Source of the DNA: Nitrobacter sp039808345
GTDB taxonomy: Bacteria > Pseudomonadota > Alphaproteobacteria > Rhizobiales > Xanthobacteraceae
Direction: 5' to 3'
DNA length: 64,000 nucleotides
Assembly (NCBI RefSeq): GCF_047824785.1
Contig: NZ_CP181167.1
Coordinates: 3,720,001 to 3,784,000, forward strand
A program made the translations under genes and the position numbers. Below the pieces are notes generated by a model that saw nothing but the letters and a program-made list of their open reading frames with translations, did no database searches and was not told where the DNA came from. Positions 1 to 11,630 of this stretch are shown in pieces; positions within the stretch are counted from its first letter, which is position 1, and the number at the start of each line of letters is the position of its first letter.

Positions 1-1
1 C

Positions 2-568
2 TCGATGCGCGTCGCGGGCGGTCTCGGCACCATCCCGCGCGTGGTCGGCGACGGCGAGGAAATATATCGCGAGCGCCTCAGCGTGGAGGATGCGCTGGGC
101 CGGATCGAACAGCTCTACAAACCCTATCACCGCGCGCTGCGACGGCTGATCTATAAGGCGCATCAGATGTTCGGAACCGTCATCCTCGTGGACTGCCATT
201 CGATGCCATCGACCGGCATCGCGCCGGAGGAGCCGAGGCGGTCGGACATCGTGATCGGTGATCGCTATGAAACCAGTTGCGCGCCGCAGATTCCGAACAT
301 CATCGACGATCTGTTGAGAAGCCTCGGCTACTCGGTCACCCGCAACAAGCCCTACGCGGGCGGATTCATCACCGAACATTACGGCAACCCAGCCAGCGGA
401 CTGCACGCGGTTCAACTCGAACTCAACCGGGCGGTCTATATGGATGAACGGCGACGCGAGCGTGGCCCCCGCTTCAACCAGGTTGCCACGGATTTCCTGA
501 CGCTCGCCAATGCCCTGGCCGCGATCCCCCTGGACGATCTCGGCCCCTTCCGCGCCGCCGCGGAGTAG
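2..568 (+). CDS. N-formylglutamate amidohydrolase family protein (5' truncated by window)
   Basis: The reading frame is open from the first bases, so only the carboxy-terminal 188 residues are seen and the start lies outside the window. The family hydrolyses N-formylglutamate to glutamate and formate, or related N-acylated amino acids, often in histidine breakdown. Seen here are a DCHSMP motif typical of the zinc-amidohydrolase core and the late HYGNPASGLHAVQLELNR block that is diagnostic for the family. The usual length is about 270-290 residues, so roughly one third is missing. The stop is followed by a candidate small RNA on the other strand. The family call is firm; the exact substrate cannot be told. 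Confidence 0.85.
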   Translation, partial: SMRVAGGLGTIPRVVGDGEEIYRERLSVEDALGRIEQLYKPYHRALRRLIYKAHQMFGTVILVDCHSMPSTGIAPEEPRRSDIVIGDRYETSCAPQIPNIIDDLLRSLGYSVTRNKPYAGGFITEHYGNPASGLHAVQLELNRAVYMDERRRERGPRFNQVATDFLTLANALAAIPLDDLGPFRAAAE

Positions 569-599
569 GCGCCCGGCCAACGGTCTGAAATGCGGCAAA

Positions 600-636
600 G
601 AAAAAGAAAAAGGGTCGCCCGTCGAACAAGCGACCC
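600..636 (-). terminator. intrinsic terminator of the candidate sRNA
   Basis: GGGTCGC (612-618) pairs with GCGACCC (630-636) around an 11-base loop. On the minus strand the stem is followed by TTTTTCTTTTTC (600-611). The T-run lies on this side only, so the terminator works for minus-strand transcription. Confidence 0.65.
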
Positions 637-690
637 AAGTCTAGGGAGGAAACGCCCAAGGAGGGCAGCGATAGCGCGACGGCTACCGCA
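603..690 (-). ncRNA. candidate small RNA with anti-Shine-Dalgarno loops
   Basis: Read on the minus strand, CTTGCA (721-726) and ACATAT (698-703) are separated by exactly 17 bases, a fair alphaproteobacterial housekeeping promoter. The predicted transcript starts near 690. It holds a small hairpin GCCC-TCCTT-GGGC (654-666) that exposes a UCCUU loop, then an unpaired CCTCC (646-650), then a 7-bp GC hairpin followed by a T-rich run. There is no open reading frame of note in it. CU-rich loops that can pair with ribosome binding sites are characteristic of several alphaproteobacterial trans-acting sRNA families. I infer a roughly 90-nt regulatory RNA; I cannot assign it to a named family. Confidence 0.55.
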
Positions 691-736
691 GCGCACAATA
701 TGTAACCGCGCTGCACAAAATGCAAGGGATTTTCGG

Positions 737-1011
737 GCTAACTCCCCGCAAATAGAAGTAATTTAATCGTTTATCTATTGTCCGGTCCGCTCATCAAGCG
801 ACGCCTCAACAGCTGCTTTATCATACAAATTCAAATACTTAACGCTGTTTTATCGAGATTTTCCCCGCCTCCGCCCCTCATGGGCGGGTCGCGTCCGATC
901 CGCGCTGATGCAGTCCAAGGATGCAGCCCAACGCCCGCGAATGATTCGAGCACGGGAAAACTGCACCGTGACGGGATGGCAGACGGTGCGATATCCGATC
1001 CGGACGTGTAT
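737..1011. other. intergenic stretch, no gene seen
   Basis: An AT-rich part (about 745-865) lies upstream of the sRNA promoter and could hold further promoter elements. A short GC palindrome around a CATGGGCGGG segment lies near 865-890. Short frames here lack coding character. I see nothing else. Confidence 0.4.
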
Positions 1012-1231
1012 AGAGCGTTTTCGCGCGAATTGGACACCGGTTCGCGTGAGGAAAACGCGTCAGAACACGAACTCGGGCTTCGCTTCTGATCCAACCAGAG
1101 GCGAGAATGCTAGAGCATGATCCCGACCCGAAGGGCCGCGCCAGCGCAAAGTGGAAACCGGTTTTCGGAGAAGATCATGCTCAAACAAAAAGATAAGCGA
1201 CGAGTCCGATTCAACGCAGTTGAAACAGACT
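1012..1231. repeat. interspersed repeat pair (B-type then A-type module)
   Basis: Two modules of the window's dominant repeat family stand head to tail. The first begins AGAGCGTTTTCGCGCGAATT and contains ACCGGTTCGCGTGAGGAAAA and a GCTTCTGAT arm. The second begins TAGAGCATGATCCCGACCCG near 1111, contains AAACCGGTTTTCGGAGAAGA, and runs to about 1231. The A-type module recurs nearly unchanged at 60917-61039. Confidence 0.8.
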
Positions 1232-1268
1232 TTCGGGGCGCAACGAACATTACCCGGTGAGGTATAGC

Positions 1269-2054
1269 GTGACGGTGATTGACTTTACCGCCTTTATCGA
1301 CCGTCTCGCGACGGCGTCGGGCGAAACGATCCTGCCGTTTTTCAGAACGTCTCTTCTCGACGTCGAGAACAAGAGCGCCAGCCGCGACTTCGATCCGGTG
1401 ACGGAGGCCGATCGGGCGGCCGAGGCGGTGATGCGCCGGATGATCCAGGCGAGCTTTCCCGAGCACGGCATCGTCGGCGAGGAATTCGGCAATCAGAACG
1501 AAAACGCCGAATATGTCTGGATGCTGGATCCCATCGACGGCACCAAATCCTTCATCGCGGGCTTTCCGATCTGGGGCACGCTGATCGCGCTGCTGCATCG
1601 CGGAACGCCGGTGTTCGGCATGATGCACCAACCCTATATCGGCGAAAGGTTCAGCGGCGACAATCGCTCCTCGCGCTACCGGGGACCGTCGCAGGGACGC
1701 AAACTCGCGGTGCGGCGATGCCCGTCGCTGCGGGAGGCGACCTCGTTCACGACCAGTCCTCTCCTGATGAATCCCGACGATCGCGCCGCATTCGGCAAGG
1801 TCGAAGCCGAGGTACGGCTGACCCGCTATGGCGGCGACTGCTATTCCTACTGCATGCTGGCCGCGGGCCATCTCGATCTCGTCATCGAGACGGAGCTGAA
1901 ACCCTATGACATCGCGGCTTTGATACCGATCATCACCGGGGCCGGCGGCGTGATCACGACGTGGGAGGGCGAGCCGGCCCAGGGCGGCGGCCGCGTCGTC
2001 GCCGCCGGCGACCGCCGCGTCCACGAGGCCGCGCTGAAGCGGCTGAATGGTTAG
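1269..2054 (+). CDS. hisN: histidinol-phosphatase / inositol monophosphatase family
   Basis: A 261-residue member of the Mg-dependent IMPase superfamily. The metal-binding signatures are present: GEE at residues 70-72, DPIDGT at 87-92, and a late YDIAAL that stands for the usual WDxxA. In this bacterial family the closest described role is histidinol-phosphate phosphatase of histidine synthesis; inositol phosphatase or 3'-phosphoadenosine phosphatase activity cannot be excluded. I prefer the GTG at 1269 because GAGG lies 6 bases upstream; the frame is also open from a GTG at 1257. The stop TAG is the first three bases of an interspersed repeat. The next gene is convergent. Confidence 0.75.
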   Translation: MTVIDFTAFIDRLATASGETILPFFRTSLLDVENKSASRDFDPVTEADRAAEAVMRRMIQASFPEHGIVGEEFGNQNENAEYVWMLDPIDGTKSFIAGFPIWGTLIALLHRGTPVFGMMHQPYIGERFSGDNRSSRYRGPSQGRKLAVRRCPSLREATSFTTSPLLMNPDDRAAFGKVEAEVRLTRYGGDCYSYCMLAAGHLDLVIETELKPYDIAALIPIITGAGGVITTWEGEPAQGGGRVVAAGDRRVHEAALKRLNG

Positions 2055-2167
2055 AGCATTTTCCGGCGAAGTGGATGACCTGTTCGCCACAATAAAATGC
2101 GACCAGACAATAAATCCAGAGCGTGGTCCGATATCAACTTAATCGGATCAGAAGCGGAAAAGCTCTA
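2052..2167. repeat. interspersed repeat between convergent genes
   Basis: The element begins TAGAGCATTTTCCGGCG and ends AAAAGCTCTA. Its left TAG is the stop codon of hisN and its right CTA, read on the other strand, is the stop codon of the hydrolase gene. Both convergent genes therefore end exactly at the two repeat termini. Confidence 0.8.
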
Positions 2168-3109
2168 GAACAGCGGCGTGCCGGGCACGAAGGCGTCGAA
2201 GGCCGCCCAGAACTGGGCGCGGTAGCGATCCTGTTCCTGCAGGATTTCATGCTTCGATCCGGTGATGACGAGGTGCAGCCCGCTGCGCAGACGACAGGCG
2301 AACTGCTCGATGGCCGAAGTGGAGACGACGGCGTCGCTGCCGGCCGCGATCAACAGCAGCGGCTGACGAATCCGCGCCGGATAACCTGCATCGCGAAAAT
2401 CGTGCATGGTCTGGAAGGCGGTGTCGGCCCATGCCACCGTCGGAGACGCGATTCCCAGCGTCGGGTCTTCCTGCAAAATCGCGACATTGCGGGCGAACCG
2501 CACGGGATCGCTGGTCAGGAAGTTGCCCGCGAAACTGCCCATGCCGGTGATCCGGGCGTTCCCGCCGGGCACGTAGCGGCCGCCCTGCCCCAACAGTCGC
2601 ATCGCACGCAGCAGCGTACGCACCGGGAGCGAGTTGCGACGTCCCGGCAGGTCGATCATCGGCGCCGACAGCACCATGCGGTCGAACCAGCGATTGCCGG
2701 CGCGCGCCACCCGCAGCAGCACAGCGCCCCCCATTGAATGCGCCAGTGCGAAGTAGGGCGGCGGGCAATCCGGCAGCACGACCTGCCTGACGAACGCGCT
2801 AACGTCATTCTCGTAATCGGAAAAATGGCGCACATGGCCCTTGCGCGGATCCGGCAACTGGCGCGACGAATGTCCTTGCCCCCGCCAGTCGATCATCGCC
2901 ACCGCAAAACCGCGGTCGCGTAAATCGCGCACGGTCTCGAAATACTTTTCGATCTGCTCACCGCGCCCGGTGAACAGGCAGACGGTTCCCTTGCGCCCTT
3001 GCGGCGACGGCCACCGCGCGAAACGTAAATCGACCCCGTCGGAGGTTCTCACGGTGCCGCTGACGCAATTCTCCGGAACCGGATTTGCGGGGATTGAAAC
3101 CAGCTTCAT
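2165..3109 (-). CDS. alpha/beta hydrolase, lysophospholipase / monoacylglycerol lipase-like
   Basis: A 314-residue serine hydrolase of the Hydrolase_4 group. The nucleophile elbow is AHSMGG with Ser125; an oxyanion-side FTGRGE lies near 46-51, DWRGQGHS at 74-81, and a late GSKHE supplies the likely catalytic His, with an Asp in the preceding GSDAVV. No signal peptide is seen, so it is probably cytoplasmic and acts on lysophospholipids or monoacylglycerols. The frame stays open to an ATG at 3199, but that start would overlap the divergent heat-shock promoter, so I chose the ATG at 3109. Neither start has a good ribosome binding site. The stop comes from a repeat end. Confidence 0.75.
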   Translation of the reverse strand: MKLVSIPANPVPENCVSGTVRTSDGVDLRFARWPSPQGRKGTVCLFTGRGEQIEKYFETVRDLRDRGFAVAMIDWRGQGHSSRQLPDPRKGHVRHFSDYENDVSAFVRQVVLPDCPPPYFALAHSMGGAVLLRVARAGNRWFDRMVLSAPMIDLPGRRNSLPVRTLLRAMRLLGQGGRYVPGGNARITGMGSFAGNFLTSDPVRFARNVAILQEDPTLGIASPTVAWADTAFQTMHDFRDAGYPARIRQPLLLIAAGSDAVVSTSAIEQFACRLRSGLHLVITGSKHEILQEQDRYRAQFWAAFDAFVPGTPLF

Positions 3110-3173
3110 GACCGAACCGGCTGGAGGGGAAACCTGAAAGAGCGGATCGCCTGGAAGCAGCCGTGTCCCGCCT

Positions 3174-3201
3174 CTTGAACGTGCCTGAACGTCCTCCATA
3201 T
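3174..3201 (+). promoter_or_regulatory. sigma-32 (RpoH)-like heat-shock promoter
   Basis: CTTGAA (3174-3179) and CCATAT (3196-3201) are separated by 16 bases, close to the alphaproteobacterial RpoH pattern. The predicted start near 3208 gives a leader of about 115 bases before the Hsp20 start codon, the usual length for a ROSE-controlled gene. Confidence 0.6.
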
Positions 3202-3207
3202 CATTTT

Positions 3208-3322
3208 CGTGCAGGCCGCTACCAGTGGTCCCGAAGGGATCAATCAGGCTGCACCCAAACGAAAGCCCGGCCCGATTGGCGGGCGGGTTCTTTGAAGATG
3301 TCGCTCAATGGAGGACTGAACC
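3208..3322 (+). promoter_or_regulatory. ROSE-type RNA thermometer
   Basis: The leader of the Hsp20 gene ends with GTCGCTCAATGGAGGAC (3299-3315) just before the ATG. The TCGCT side can pair with AGGA of the ribosome binding site, leaving the bulged G typical of ROSE elements, which melt on heating and free the site. Upstream, CCCGGCCC and GGCGGGCGGG around 3267-3290 form a second, stable hairpin. ROSE elements upstream of small heat-shock genes are well known in Bradyrhizobium and relatives. Confidence 0.8.
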
Positions 3323-3784
3323 ATGCGTACTTTCGATCTCACCCCGTTTTATCGTTCCACCGTCGGCTTCGACCGTCTCTTCAACCTGCTCGACCAGGTC
3401 AACGGCGACGCGCCGGGCTATCCGCCCTACAACATCGAGCGCACCGGCGATAACGCGTATCGTATCAGCGTCGCCGTCTCGGGATTCGCGCCGAACGAGC
3501 TCTCGATCGTCGCCAGGGAAAACACGCTGACGATCAAGGGCGAGAAGGTCGCCAATGAGAACGGCAAGGAAAAAGCCGAGGTGCTGTATCGCGGCATCGC
3601 GGCCCGAGCCTTCGAGCGCGCCTTCCAGCTGGCTGATTACGTACAGGTGAAGGACGCCTCGCTGGAGAATGGGTTGCTGCATGTGGATCTCGTTCGCGAG
3701 ATTCCGGAGGCCAAGAAGCCCCGCAGCATTCCGATCGCGGTCGGCACGGCAGCCGCACCGGCTGTCGAGAAGGCGGCCGCCTGA
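3323..3784 (+). CDS. Hsp20 family small heat-shock protein
   Basis: A 153-residue alpha-crystallin-type chaperone. It has a short amino-terminal FDLTPFYRSTVGFD segment, the alpha-crystallin domain at about residues 38-130 (ending in GLLHVDL), and a carboxy tail with the PRSIPI motif (an I-x-I-type anchor) used for oligomer assembly. The sequence is of the class A, IbpA-like type of rhizobia. It holds unfolding proteins for refolding by DnaK/ClpB. It stands alone, preceded by a heat-shock promoter and RNA thermometer and followed directly by a strong terminator, so it is expected to be induced both at transcription and translation by heat. Confidence 0.93.
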   Translation: MRTFDLTPFYRSTVGFDRLFNLLDQVNGDAPGYPPYNIERTGDNAYRISVAVSGFAPNELSIVARENTLTIKGEKVANENGKEKAEVLYRGIAARAFERAFQLADYVQVKDASLENGLLHVDLVREIPEAKKPRSIPIAVGTAAAPAVEKAAA

Positions 3785-3803
3785 TCCGGACTTTTCGAGC
3801 GAG

Positions 3804-3835
3804 AAAAGCGCCCCGGTTCCGCCGGGGCGCTTTTT
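3804..3835 (+). terminator. intrinsic terminator of the hsp20 gene
   Basis: GCGCCCCGG (3808-3816) pairs with CCGGGGCGC (3822-3830) around a 5-base loop, followed by TTTTT (3831-3835) and preceded by AAAA. It lies about 20 bases after the stop. Confidence 0.9.
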
Positions 3836-4284
3836 GCCGAGCCGTGCCCGGAGAGCGAGACCGGTCAGGTTTGATCAATTTCACCGCAGTCGCGTTTTGG
3901 GCATAATTTCCACGCCATCAGCGACTCCCCGGCGCTTGTATGATAGAGAAAAATTTGGCAATGTGAGGGTTAGGACAGCAAAGCTGTCTTAATTTGAAGG
4001 TCGGCTTGGCACCGAGGTATTGCCGCGTATGCAGGCGTCTGATGTCCGGTCAGGGCATGACAGGCTCGCTGTCCCCGCGGACGTCAGGTAGCTAGGCTCG
4101 AATTCTCAAAACTTCGGATCGCGGCTTCGGATCGCGACTTGCGAAGGGTGGCCCCTGGGTTGTCAACCCGAGATTGTCAACCCGGAGGTTGTCGATCGGG
4201 GTGGCCACGGCCGCCCCCCCCGAAGGGTGCGCCGAAGACGCGGAAATTTGCGGGATATCACATCCTGGCCGGGAAAGGACTGAG
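3836..4284. other. gltB upstream region with three direct repeats
   Basis: No gene is seen. The region carries the gltB promoter somewhere. TTGTCAACCCG occurs at 4160-4170 and 4174-4184, with a diverged third copy TTGTCGATCGG at 4189-4199, spaced 14-15 bases apart. Tandem half sites at this spacing could be a regulator site or chance slippage. Confidence 0.4.
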
Positions 4285-9045
<4,761 letters not shown>

Positions 9046-9119
9046 TACGAATACCGTCATCCTGAAGGACGCGCGCCTCGCGCTGATCTCGACGGGTGGC
9101 AAAGCATGGACGACTTAGT

Positions 9120-9200
9120 CGTCATTGCGGGCGGAACGAAGCAATCCGGAGCGGCAAGCGAAAGCCGGATTGCGCCGTCGCTTCGCTCCTCGCAATGACG
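9120..9200. repeat. REP-like palindromic repeat between gltB and gltD
   Basis: The left arm starts CGTCATTGCGGGCGGAACGA at 9120; the right arm ends CTTCGCTCCTCGCAATGACG at 9200. They are imperfect inverted copies around a short centre, giving a long RNA hairpin inside the gltBD transcript. The type is widespread between genes of Bradyrhizobium relatives and differs from the TAGAGC family elsewhere in the window. Confidence 0.8.
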
Positions 9201-9232
9201 GACAAAAGCAGATTCAAGGGCATCAGGGTCCG

Positions 9233-10687
9233 ATGGGCAAGATCACGGGGTTTCTGGAAATCGAGCGGCACGACCGCAAATATGCGCCGGTCGAGGAGCG
9301 GGTGACGAACTTCAAGGAGTTCGTGATCCCGCTCAGCGAGAAGGAAACGCGCGATCAGGCCGCGCGCTGCATGAACTGCGGCATTCCCTATTGTCACGGC
9401 ACCGGTTCGGTTCAGCCCGGCACGCCCGGCTGTCCGGTCAACAACCAGATCCCGGACTTCAACGATCTCGTCTATCAGGGCAACTGGGAAGAAGCCTCGC
9501 GAACGCTGCACTCCACCAACAACTTCCCGGAGTTCACCGGCCGCATCTGCCCGGCGCCATGCGAGGCCTCCTGCACGCTGAACATCGATGACAACCCGGT
9601 CACCATCAAGACGATCGAATGCGCCATCGTCGATCGCGCCTGGGACAACGGCTGGCTGAAGCCGCTGGTCGCGGCGCAAAAAACCGGCAGGAAAGTCGCC
9701 GTGGTCGGCTCCGGTCCCGCCGGGCTCGCCTGCGCGCAGCAACTCGCGCGCGTCGGCCATGAGGTGCATGTCTACGAGAAGAACGCCAAGGCCGGCGGCC
9801 TGCTGCGCTACGGCATTCCCGACTTCAAGATGGAAAAGCACATCATCGACCGCCGCCTGGAGCAAATGCAGGCCGAAGGCGTGATCTTCCACTACGGCAA
9901 GCCGGTCGGGGGGAACACAACGGGCGCGATCGATCCGGCGCAACTCGTCCGAGACCATGACGCGGTGGCTCTGACCGGCGGCGCGGAATCCCCGCGCGAT
10001 CTGCCGATCCCCGGCCGCGATCTCGACGGCATTCACTTCGCGATGGATTTCCTGCCGCAGCAGAATCGCCGCAACGGCAACGAGACGTTCGATGTGCCGG
10101 ACATCCTCGCGACCGGCAAGAACGTGGTGGTGATCGGCGGCGGCGACACCGGCTCGGACTGCATCGGCACCTCGTTCCGGCAGGGCGCGAAGTCGGTGAC
10201 CCAGCTCGAAATCATGTCGGCGCCACCGGAGCATGAGAACAAGGCGCTGACCTGGCCGAACTGGCCGCTGAAGATGCGCACGTCATCGAGCCAGGCCGAG
10301 GGCGCCAGGCGCGACTATGCGGTGCTGACACAGAAATTCTCCGGCATCGACGGCAAGGTGACCAAACTGCACTGCGTACGTGTCGATGGCCGGTTTCAGC
10401 CGATCGCAGGCACCGAATTCGCGTTGGAAGCCGATCTCGTGCTGCTGGCGATGGGCTTCGTGCATCCGGTGCAGGAGGGTCTTCTCAAGACGCTCGGCCT
10501 CGACCTCGACCAGCGCGGCAACGTCCGCGCCAATACGCAGGATTTTCAAACCTCGCTCCCGAAAGTGTTCTCGGCCGGCGACATGCGTCGCGGCCAGTCA
10601 CTGGTCGTGTGGGCGATCCGCGAGGGACGCCTGTGTGCCCGCGCCATCGATCAGATGCTGATGGGATCGACCACGCTGCCGTTATGA
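9233..10687 (+). CDS. gltD: glutamate synthase small subunit
   Basis: A 484-residue NADPH-oxidising flavoprotein that feeds electrons to GltB. The amino-terminal cysteine block for 4Fe-4S clusters is present: Cys46, Cys49, Cys54, Cys67, then Cys106, Cys110 and Cys114. Then come the FAD-binding VVGSGPAGLA motif and the NADPH-binding VVIGGGDTGSDC motif, and a closing FAD-site block SAGDMRRGQSLVVWAI. The ATG at 9233 gives MGKITGFLE, the normal start for this family; the frame is open upstream through the palindromic repeat. It lies 187 bases after gltB and is very likely in the same operon. Confidence 0.97.
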   Translation: MGKITGFLEIERHDRKYAPVEERVTNFKEFVIPLSEKETRDQAARCMNCGIPYCHGTGSVQPGTPGCPVNNQIPDFNDLVYQGNWEEASRTLHSTNNFPEFTGRICPAPCEASCTLNIDDNPVTIKTIECAIVDRAWDNGWLKPLVAAQKTGRKVAVVGSGPAGLACAQQLARVGHEVHVYEKNAKAGGLLRYGIPDFKMEKHIIDRRLEQMQAEGVIFHYGKPVGGNTTGAIDPAQLVRDHDAVALTGGAESPRDLPIPGRDLDGIHFAMDFLPQQNRRNGNETFDVPDILATGKNVVVIGGGDTGSDCIGTSFRQGAKSVTQLEIMSAPPEHENKALTWPNWPLKMRTSSSQAEGARRDYAVLTQKFSGIDGKVTKLHCVRVDGRFQPIAGTEFALEADLVLLAMGFVHPVQEGLLKTLGLDLDQRGNVRANTQDFQTSLPKVFSAGDMRRGQSLVVWAIREGRLCARAIDQMLMGSTTLPL

Positions 10688-11093
10688 AGCCGCGCGGCGT
10701 GGCTCCGCCGCGCCGCAAATCTACGGCCGTGATCATCAGGCACGCTCCGGCAATCGATCCTGCCCTGGCGAATTTGACGGCGACGTGGTTGATCTGTTCG
10801 CCACAACAAATGCATCCAGACAAAAAATTCCAGAGCATGGTCCGATTCAACTCGATCAGATCATGCTCCATGGCGTTTTCGAGCGAAATGGAATCCGGTT
10901 CGCGTAAAGAAAGCGCATCAGACCATAGAGATAGAGTCTTTCCGTGAAGCGGTGAAGGACTCTAAACTAGAATCGTTGCGGGCTCGCATCGACACTCATC
11001 CACATGCTTAACCTAACCGTGCACAGAGACAATCTGTGAATTGATCGTCGTTCGCCGCGCGTTACTGTCGTGACAAAGTGGGGGAACGGCGAA
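10688..11093. other. intergenic region with composite repeat
   Basis: About 10780-10975 is a composite of the dominant interspersed repeat: a TCTGTTCGCCACAACAAATG piece like that at 2080, a GAGCATGGTCCGATTCAACT piece, a GCGTTTTCGAGCGAAATGGA module and an end module TAGAGTCTTTCC. No gene is seen. Confidence 0.6.
10780..10975. repeat. interspersed repeat, composite copy
   Basis: Shares blocks with 2052-2167 (GTTCGCCACAA then CCAGACAA then CAGAGC) and with 22984-23051 (CGTTTTCGAGCGAAATGGAA and a GAGTCTTT end). It appears to be two modules joined. Confidence 0.7.
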
Positions 11094-11450
11094 GTGGCGG
11101 CATCATCGCGTTGGATGGTTTTCTTGATCGTCGTTTTCCCGATCGCTCCGGCACAGGCGATGTCACGTCACGTCGCCGTCAGCGCCGGCTCATTCTTCGC
11201 GGCCGCCGCGCGCTGCGAAGAGCAGAACCTGATTACGCCGGGTCAAACCGAGCATCTCCTGGAAGCGCTCGATCCCTACCTTTCGAAATCCGACAAGGCG
11301 AACATGGCGGCCGGCGACGCGCGCGCCAGAAAGATTTCCAAGGTGTTCGTCGAGTCGGAGAAAAAGTGGGTGAGCTTCACGCCGGATTCAACGAGCTGCT
11401 ACCGCGTGCAGGGCGTGCTCGACGACTACCGGGCGCAACTCGGGCATTGA
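11094..11450 (+). CDS. small secreted protein of unknown function
   Basis: A 118-residue protein with a clear signal peptide: a hydrophobic run WMVFLIVVFPIAPAQA then cleavage after AQA. The mature part of about 95 residues is mostly helical and carries two Cys residues, one in AARCEEQNL and one in TSCYRV, which could form a disulfide in the periplasm. I chose the GTG at 11094, which has GGGGGA 8-10 bases upstream; a GTG at 11070 is in frame. I do not recognise a named family, though small periplasmic proteins of this layout are common in the group. It stands alone, flanked by repeats on both sides. Confidence 0.65.
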   Translation: MAASSRWMVFLIVVFPIAPAQAMSRHVAVSAGSFFAAAARCEEQNLITPGQTEHLLEALDPYLSKSDKANMAAGDARARKISKVFVESEKKWVSFTPDSTSCYRVQGVLDDYRAQLGH

Positions 11451-11451
11451 T

Positions 11452-11612
11452 TAGAGCATGATCCCGAAAAGTGGAGACCGGTTTTCGGAGAAGATCATGC
11501 TCAAACAAAAAGATAAGTGAAACAGACTCGAGAGCATGATCCTGACCCGAAGGGTCGCGCCAGCGCAAAGTGGAAGCCTGTTCGCGTGAAGAATACGCGT
11601 CGCAACAACGAT
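11452..11612. repeat. two tandem copies of the A-type interspersed repeat
   Basis: TAGAGCATGATCCCGAAAAG starts at 11452 and ends in AACAGACTC; a second copy AGAGCATGATCCTGACCCGA starts at about 11532 and switches into a GTTCGCGTGAAGAATACGCG module. This is a hybrid of the A and B modules. It lies directly between the secreted-protein gene and a convergent gene. Confidence 0.8.
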
Positions 11613-11630
11613 CCAGTCAGCAGCCAAGTT

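Noticed and set aside
641..666. Strong ribosome-site-like AGGGAGGAAA and AAGGAGGG on the plus strand
   Set aside because: No plausible gene starts downstream. They are the complement of the CU-rich loops of the candidate sRNA on the minus strand.
4001..4022. Sigma-54-like promoter before gltB (TTGGCACCGAGGTATTGCC)
   Set aside because: GG and GC are separated by 12 bases; sigma-54 promoters need 10, and the spacing is strict.
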